Below, piece after piece: positions 57,523 through 64,000 of a DNA stretch of 64,000 nucleotides. The first letter of the stretch is position 1, and each line of letters starts with the position of its first letter. The DNA comes from PVC group bacterium (GTDB lineage: Bacteria > Verrucomicrobiota > Kiritimatiellia > CAIKKV01). The DNA lies in NCBI GenBank assembly GCA_945898015.1, contig CAMDGM010000001.1:62001-126000 (forward strand), written 5' to 3'. Both the position numbers and the translations under genes were made by a program. Under the pieces are notes generated by a model, which worked only from the letters and a program-made list of their open reading frames with translations, made no database searches and was not told the origin of the DNA.

Positions 57523-57574
57523 CAGCATTAAACACGGGGATCCGGCGTTTTTTCGGGAAAAGTGTTTGATTTCC

Positions 57575-57588
57575 GGACACCGGTGTCC
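57575..57588. promoter_or_regulatory. Perfect 14-bp palindrome, candidate enhancer-binding-protein site
   Basis: GGACACCGGTGTCC, self-complementary, about 53 bp upstream of the candidate -24 element. Confidence 0.55.
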
Positions 57589-57626
57589 AAAGACAGAACA
57601 CGGCCGGCCGATCAACTCATTCACGC

Positions 57627-57660
57627 CAGCACGATTTGTCTGTCAGCACGATTTGTCTCT
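57627..57660. repeat. 17-bp near-exact tandem repeat upstream of the DUF4159 operon
   Basis: CAGCACGATTTGTCTGT followed immediately by CAGCACGATTTGTCTCT. Confidence 0.85.
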
Positions 57661-57710
57661 CTCTGGCCGATTATTCTGGTGTATAGTGACCGCCTAATCA
57701 GGAGCGCGTC

Positions 57711-59216
57711 GTGAAAATTGCCCTGCCTCTGTTCGCGCTGGTCCTCGCCGTCTCGACCTCCCTGGCCGGCGAAAACGACTGGTTCGTCCCCCTGGGTCTT
57801 CCGCCCGTCGCCTCCCCCAAGCGCATCTCCGGCGGCGAAAGCCTGCCCCCTCTCCCGCTCCCTGCCACTCCGCTCCGCCGCTCGGAACGCAAGCGCGAAC
57901 CGGCACCACCCAAGCTCGCCGGCAAAGTCATCTGGGGCGAAAGCGCCTCCTACACCTACCCCAACGGACTCTCCGCCCCCGTCGCCGACTGGAACCTCTG
58001 CCCCGCCGATCTCCAACAGATCCTCCGCAAGGCCGGCGGCGTCCTCGCCCAACCCTATACCCTCGACACCGTCTCCCTCGCCGCCTTCAACCCCGACCCC
58101 GTGGCCATGCCCCTCCTCTTCTTCAGCGGCTCGCGCACCCTCCGCCTCCCCGACGACCAGCTTGCCAAACTCCGCGACTATGTCCTTCGCGGCGGCACCC
58201 TCCTGTGCGACTCCGTCGCCGGCTCCCCCTACTTCACCGAATCCGTCCGCGCGGCCATGCAAAAGGCCTTCCCCGACTCCCCCTTCCGCCTCCTCCCCCC
58301 CGATCACCCCGTCTACCAAATCGTCTACCCCATCACCCAGGTCGGCTTCCCCCGAAATCGCAACTCCAAAACCCCCCGGCTCGAGGCCCTCTACATCGGC
58401 AGCCGCGCCGCCGTCATTCTCTCCCCCTTCGGCCTCGGCACCGGCTGGGATGACCACGAGGTGCCGATTCTCCAGCAGGCCGTCTTCTATGACGTGAAAT
58501 CCGCCAACCAGATCGGCGTCAACCTCATCGCCTACGTCATCGGCTACGCCGAAGCCGGCCGCGAGGAGGGCAAGCCCGAGCTCTTCGGCGCCCACGACCA
58601 GCGCGACCCCACCGACGAATTCGTCTTCGCCCAGATCCGCCACGATGGCGCCTGGAACGCCCATCCCGGAGCCGCGGCCGCCCTCCTGCGCCGAGTCCGT
58701 TCCGGCACCGCCCTGCGCGCCAGCCTCAAGCGAGTGCCCATCGATCCCGGAAAAGACGATCTTGCCAGCACCCCCTTCCTATTCCTCTCCGGCCTCGACG
58801 ATTTCCGCTTCAGCGAGGAGGCCGCCTCAGCCCTGCGCCGCTTCCTCACCGGTTCCGGCACACTCGTCATCAACAATGCGCTCGGCCTGAAAACGTTCGA
58901 CCTCGCCGTGCGCCGCGAACTCAAGCGCATCCTCCCCGAGTCCCCGTTCGAAACCCTTCCGGCCGATCACCCCATCTACCGCGCCGCCTTCACGGTCGAC
59001 ACTCCCGGCTTCTCCCCCGAATCCGCGGCCGCCTCCCAATCCCCCGTGCCCGTGCTTGAAGGCATCACGCTCCGCGGCGACCTGCGGGTCATCTACAGCC
59101 CCTATGATCTCGAGGCCGGCTGGCTCGGCTGTCCCTACCCTGCCGCCAAAACCTACGAGTCCGCCGTCGCCATGCCCATGGGCGTCAATCTCATCCTCTA
59201 TGCCATGACCCACTAG
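57711..59216 (+). CDS. Protein with two tandem DUF4159 domains (GTG start)
   Basis: Two homologous halves: MPLLFFSGSRTLRLPDDQLAKLRDYVLRGGTLLCDS...FPDSPFRLLPPDHPVYQIVYPI and TPFLFLSGLDDFRFSEEAASALRRFLTGSGTLVINN...LPESPFETLPADHPIYRAAFTV. Confidence 0.85.
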   Translation: MKIALPLFALVLAVSTSLAGENDWFVPLGLPPVASPKRISGGESLPPLPLPATPLRRSERKREPAPPKLAGKVIWGESASYTYPNGLSAPVADWNLCPADLQQILRKAGGVLAQPYTLDTVSLAAFNPDPVAMPLLFFSGSRTLRLPDDQLAKLRDYVLRGGTLLCDSVAGSPYFTESVRAAMQKAFPDSPFRLLPPDHPVYQIVYPITQVGFPRNRNSKTPRLEALYIGSRAAVILSPFGLGTGWDDHEVPILQQAVFYDVKSANQIGVNLIAYVIGYAEAGREEGKPELFGAHDQRDPTDEFVFAQIRHDGAWNAHPGAAAALLRRVRSGTALRASLKRVPIDPGKDDLASTPFLFLSGLDDFRFSEEAASALRRFLTGSGTLVINNALGLKTFDLAVRRELKRILPESPFETLPADHPIYRAAFTVDTPGFSPESAAASQSPVPVLEGITLRGDLRVIYSPYDLEAGWLGCPYPAAKTYESAVAMPMGVNLILYAMTH

Positions 59217-59227
59217 GAACCCCCGCC

Positions 59228-60246
<1,019 letters not shown>

Positions 60247-60250
<4 letters not shown>

Positions 60251-61125
60251 ACGCCGGGCCCTCTCAGCGCCTGTCCGCGGAAATGGCCGAGCGGCTCCGG
60301 GACTTCACCCTCACCGTCCGCCGCCCTGTCTCCGGCCCCCGGCAGGGCCTGCACCGCTCCCCCGCCTACGGCTCCTCCGTGGAATTCGCCGAGTACCGCG
60401 AATACGCCCCCGGCGACCCGCCCGGCTCCATCGATTGGGCCGTCTACGCCCGCAGCGACAAGTACATGGTCCGCCGCTATCTGGAGGAAACCAACTTGCG
60501 TGCCTGGGTGATGCTCGACACCTCCGAGAGCCTCGCCTTCCGCCAGGCCGGCCGCCTCACCAAGCTCGATTATGCCGCCACGCTCGCCGCGGGCCTGCTT
60601 CTCGTGCTCGTCAACCAGGGCGATTCCGCCGCGCTCGCCACTTTTGACAGCGACCTCCGCGTCGTGCTGCCCGGCACCACCTCCCACGAGGGGTTGGTCC
60701 GCCACCTCGCCGCGCTCGACGCCGTGACGCCCGCCGGCCAGGGCGACATCGAACACGCCCTCAGCACCCTCGCGGACCGGCTGGAATCGCGCAGCCTCGT
60801 GATCGTGATCTCCGACTTTCTCGAGCCGCCCGAAAAAATCCTGCGCGGCCTCTGGCGCCTGCACCATGACCGCCATTCGGTGATCGTGCTCCATGTGCTC
60901 GATGCCGGGGAGCTGACACTCGGCGCCGAAGGCGCCGCCGAACTGCGGGAACTGGAGACCGGCGCGCGCATGAGCCTGGAAGCCGACACGCTGCGCACCG
61001 CCTACAACCGGGAAGTACAGCGCTACCTCGAGGAGCTGCGGCTCGGGTGTGGCGCCTGCCTCGCCGATTATCATCTTGTGGACACGCGTCTTCCCGTAGA
61101 AGACCACATCCTGAAACTGGCATGA
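60247..61125 (+). CDS. DUF58 domain-containing protein (GTG start)
   Basis: GLHRSPAYGSSVEFAEYREYAPGDPPGSIDWAVYARSDKYMVRRYLEETNLRAWVMLDTSESLAF; overlaps the MoxR stop (GTGA). Confidence 0.95.
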
Positions 61126-63152
61126 CCTTTCTCGTCGCCCATCCTTTCTTTCTCAGCCTGCTGCCCCTGGCCCTCGCGCCGGTGGTGTTCCATCTCTTTT
61201 TCCGCATCCGGCGCAAGGCCGTGGCCTTCTCCACCTTCATGTTCTTCCAGCGCATCCACCCGCGCCTCAGCGCCCGGCGCAAACTCCGCGACTGGCTCAT
61301 CCTGCTCCTCCGAACCCTCGCGGTAGCCCTCCTCCTGATGGCCCTCGCCGGCCCCCTCTGGACGTCCGCCGGTCATGGCGGACGCACCGCCGCCGTGCTG
61401 GTGCTCGACAACTCCGCCTCCATGTCCCGCCGCGCCGAATCAGGCGAACTCCTCATCGAAGCCGCCAAAAATGCCGCCGAGGCCGCGCTCGCCACACTCG
61501 ACCCCGGCGACTCCGCAGCCCTGGTGCTCACCGTGCGCGATCCGGCGGCACCTGAGGCCGGGACCCTGGGACGCGATCGCAACGCCCTGCGCGCCTCGCT
61601 CAAGGCCGTGCCCCCCACCGAGGCCGCCGGGAATCCGGCCGACGCCCTGCGCCTGGCCCTCGCGCAGCTCGCAACCGCCCCCGCCGCCCGCCGTGAAATC
61701 CACGTGTTCACCGACCTCCAGGAAAATGAATGGGCCCGCCCCGCCACCGCGATCGCCGCACCCGCCGGACTGGCGATCCTTTTCCACCGTCTCGTGCCCG
61801 GCGAACCGCCCCCCAATGCCACGCTGCTCGCCGTCTCGCTCCCCCACACGCGCCGGCTCGCCTCCCGCCGCCTCCCGCTCTCGGTCCGGGTCCGCGCCGG
61901 GGGCCAACCGGCCTCCTTTTTACTAAACTGGACCGAGGACGGGGGCCGGCCCGGCGCTGTAGAGGTGCGACTCGCCGCCGACGAGGAAAAAGCCGTCATT
62001 CTTCCGCTCGCGCCGCGGGCACCCGGTTCCTACGCGGTCCCCGTCTGGATCAGCGGTGACGGGTTTGAAGGCGACAATCGAGCCATAACAGCCTTTGATG
62101 TCTGGCCCAGCCAGGCCATTCTGTTCCTGGGCCCCCGCCCGGCTTTCGGATTCCTGCCCGCCGCGCTGGCCCCGGGCGGCAACGCCGCGTTATCGGGGTT
62201 AACACCCGTCTTCGCCGATCCAGCAGAAGCCACCGCCGCCCTCGCCCGCACCGCGCCCCTACTGGCGGTGATCCCCTGGACTCGACTCCCCGCCGCCGGC
62301 ACACTCTCGGATGCCCTCAAGCACTACGTCCAAGGCGGCGGCCGTTTGCTCGCACTGCCCGATCCCGCGACCTCCGCCCCCAACCCGATTCCCGCCTGGC
62401 TAGGTGCCGAGCCCGGAGCCGTGGAAGCGCCATCCGGGGGAGCCCGCCTGATCCCGCTGGACAAGGACCAACCGCTCTTTGACTCGCTTCGCGATCCCGC
62501 CGGCCAGGTGCGTCTGCGGCAGATCCAGGTCCGCCGATTTTCCCCGCTCGCCCCGGCCCCGGGTTCGATCCCGCTGCTGGGACTCGAAGACGGCCGCGCA
62601 CTGTTGACCCAGCGAACCGAAGGCGCGGGCCGGGTTTTCGTCTGCGGGCTCGCCCTGGACGGCGCGTGGAGCACTTGGCCGCTCAAGCCCGGCTTTCTGC
62701 CCCTCGTCCAGCATCTGGCGCTGGGCGATCGGAGCGACCCCGGCGTAACGCCCTCGATCCGGGCCGGCGACCGCTTCCCGGTCATGCCTGCCGGCCGCGG
62801 TCGACTGACTGCGGATACCGTTCCTCCCATTCAGTGGCAGGGGGATACAACCCAGATTCCCGTGCCTTCGCGTAGCGGCGTCTGGACCCTGGAATGCGCC
62901 ACCGGCACGATCCACGTCGCCGTCTCCGCCGATCCCGGAGAGGGGCGCTTCGTCGAGCTCGGGAACGGGCCCGTGCCCGCGGCCCAGGGCCTTCCCCACA
63001 CGGTGGAAACATTCCACTCGGCCCGCGAACTGGCGGCCAAAATCCGGCACACCCGCCAGGGGACGCGCCTCTTTCACCCCCTCCTGATCGCCTGCCTCCT
63101 CGCGATGCTCGCGGAGAGCCTGCTGGCCAACCCCCGGATTAAAGGCGCCTGA
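61122..63152 (+). CDS. BatA/VWA-like aerotolerance-type protein with N-terminal double-TM domain
   Basis: MTFLVAHPFFLSLLPLALAPVVFHLFFRIRRKAVAFSTFMFFQRIHPRLSARRKLRDWLILLLRTLAVALLLMALAGPLW...VLVLDNSASMSRRAESGELLIEAAK. Confidence 0.9.
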   Translation: MTFLVAHPFFLSLLPLALAPVVFHLFFRIRRKAVAFSTFMFFQRIHPRLSARRKLRDWLILLLRTLAVALLLMALAGPLWTSAGHGGRTAAVLVLDNSASMSRRAESGELLIEAAKNAAEAALATLDPGDSAALVLTVRDPAAPEAGTLGRDRNALRASLKAVPPTEAAGNPADALRLALAQLATAPAARREIHVFTDLQENEWARPATAIAAPAGLAILFHRLVPGEPPPNATLLAVSLPHTRRLASRRLPLSVRVRAGGQPASFLLNWTEDGGRPGAVEVRLAADEEKAVILPLAPRAPGSYAVPVWISGDGFEGDNRAITAFDVWPSQAILFLGPRPAFGFLPAALAPGGNAALSGLTPVFADPAEATAALARTAPLLAVIPWTRLPAAGTLSDALKHYVQGGGRLLALPDPATSAPNPIPAWLGAEPGAVEAPSGGARLIPLDKDQPLFDSLRDPAGQVRLRQIQVRRFSPLAPAPGSIPLLGLEDGRALLTQRTEGAGRVFVCGLALDGAWSTWPLKPGFLPLVQHLALGDRSDPGVTPSIRAGDRFPVMPAGRGRLTADTVPPIQWQGDTTQIPVPSRSGVWTLECATGTIHVAVSADPGEGRFVELGNGPVPAAQGLPHTVETFHSARELAAKIRHTRQGTRLFHPLLIACLLAMLAESLLANPRIKGA

Positions 63153-63154
63153 TC

Positions 63155-64000
63155 ATGCTTGTATGGCCATCCAGTCTGCACCCCGTCGCCTTCGCGAGCC
63201 TCACCCTGGCCGCGGCGGCCGGCGGCGTCTGGCTCTGGCGGCGGTTGCGCCAGCGCTACTCCGCCCCCGAGGCGGTCTGGCTGCTGGTCCCCAAGGTGGT
63301 AGCCCTGGCCTGCGTGGTGCTGGCGCTCGCCGAGCCGGCCTGGCGCCGGGAGACCCCGCTGGCCGCGGACTCCCGTTTCCTGATCGCCGTGGATGCATCC
63401 CCCTCCATGGGCGTGATGGACGGCGCCGAATCGCGCTTCGCCCGGGCCTCCCGGCTCGCCGCCAAAATCCGCGCCGCGCTGCCCGCCTCCTGCCGAGTCG
63501 AAACGCTCGCGTTCGATACCACCTTCAAGCCGTTCCCCGAAAAGACGGCGGCCCTCGCCGCGGGCGCCGGCACAGACCTTGCCGGCTGCCTCCGCTCCCT
63601 CGCCGCGCAGGCCGATCCGCCTGCCGGCATCGTCCTCCTGACAGACGGAGGGGACGAATCCGTGGAAGGAATGCCGCTTCCTGCCGCACCCCTCTTCATC
63701 GCCGGAATCGGAACAGATTCGCGCGAGCGGCCCGATGTGGCCATCGATGACGCCCAGGCTCCCGCCGAAGTGGAGTCGTCCGTGACGTTTGACCTGTCGG
63801 TTGATTTACGCGTGCAGGGCGCCGCCCGGGCGCCGTTTGCCGGATCGCTGACGCGGCTGCCCGTGACACTGGCCATGGACCTGCCCGCCGGCCGCAAGAA
63901 AGTGGCGGAAAACACGGTCAACCTTTCCCGGGGCCGGGCGCGAACCACCTTCCGTGTCATGGCGCCCGACCAGGGGCCCATCCGGCTGCTGGTCACAGTC
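63155..64000 (+). CDS. VWA-like membrane protein, truncated at the window edge
   Basis: MLVWPSSLHPVAFASLTLAAAAGGVWLWRRLRQRYSAPEAVWLLVPKVVALACVVLALAEPAWRRETPLAADSRFLIAVDASPSMGVMDGAESRFARASRLAAKIRAALPASCRVETLAFDT, open to position 64000. Confidence 0.85.
   Translation, partial: MLVWPSSLHPVAFASLTLAAAAGGVWLWRRLRQRYSAPEAVWLLVPKVVALACVVLALAEPAWRRETPLAADSRFLIAVDASPSMGVMDGAESRFARASRLAAKIRAALPASCRVETLAFDTTFKPFPEKTAALAAGAGTDLAGCLRSLAAQADPPAGIVLLTDGGDESVEGMPLPAAPLFIAGIGTDSRERPDVAIDDAQAPAEVESSVTFDLSVDLRVQGAARAPFAGSLTRLPVTLAMDLPAGRKKVAENTVNLSRGRARTTFRVMAPDQGPIRLLVTV

Noticed and set aside
57621-58664. Minus-strand Gly/Glu-rich ORF of 347 aa
   Set aside because: Antisense to the DUF4159 gene; Gly/Asp/Glu-rich shadow translation.

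Overview
This 64 kb, GC-rich, almost fully coding bacterial window looks like a PVC-type genome (Kiritimatiellae or Verrucomicrobia); that placement is inferred from gene content only. No rRNA, tRNA, CRISPR array or transposase was recognised. From left to right: (1) the N-terminal part of a YgiQ-type radical SAM protein; (2) a Wzx/Wzy-type polysaccharide cluster (about 0.9-14.2 kb) with glycosyltransferases, an O-antigen ligase/polymerase-like protein, a flippase, FkbM and class I methyltransferases and a DUF362 protein; (3) a metabolic operon (14.3-20.3 kb) of IorA without its usual C-terminal ferredoxin domain, IorB, an amidohydrolase, an NfnA/NfnB (SudB/SudA)-like pair and a HAD hydrolase, followed by a two-gene unit of a divergent glucosamine-6-phosphate deaminase-like protein and a second amidohydrolase; (4) a housekeeping block ispG-rseP-dxr-cdsA-uppS-purA plus a DegT aminotransferase; (5) a second envelope region with an epimerase, GT39-like and GT2-like proteins, a methyltransferase, an exosortase, an EpsI-like protein with a Cys-rich insertion, a DUF362 ferredoxin protein, an LpxL-like acyltransferase and a nucleotide-sugar dehydrogenase; (6) an exported SIS-like protein, an FGGY kinase, a transglutaminase-like protein and a DUF2490-like protein; (7) a Tad/Flp pilus locus on the minus strand with a strong candidate sigma-54 promoter and an upstream perfect palindrome, a Gly/Ala-rich repeat protein, an FHA protein, and no TadZ or TadV; (8) a tandem-DUF4159/MoxR/DUF58/BatA/VWA operon running off the right edge. 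The most noteworthy observations are the sigma-54 plus palindrome architecture of the Tad locus with its Gly/Ala-rich repeat protein, the ferredoxin-less IorAB/Nfn operon, the NagB-like protein with Cys at a catalytic Asp position, the Cys-rich insertion in EpsI, and a palindrome-controlled 73-aa orphan gene.
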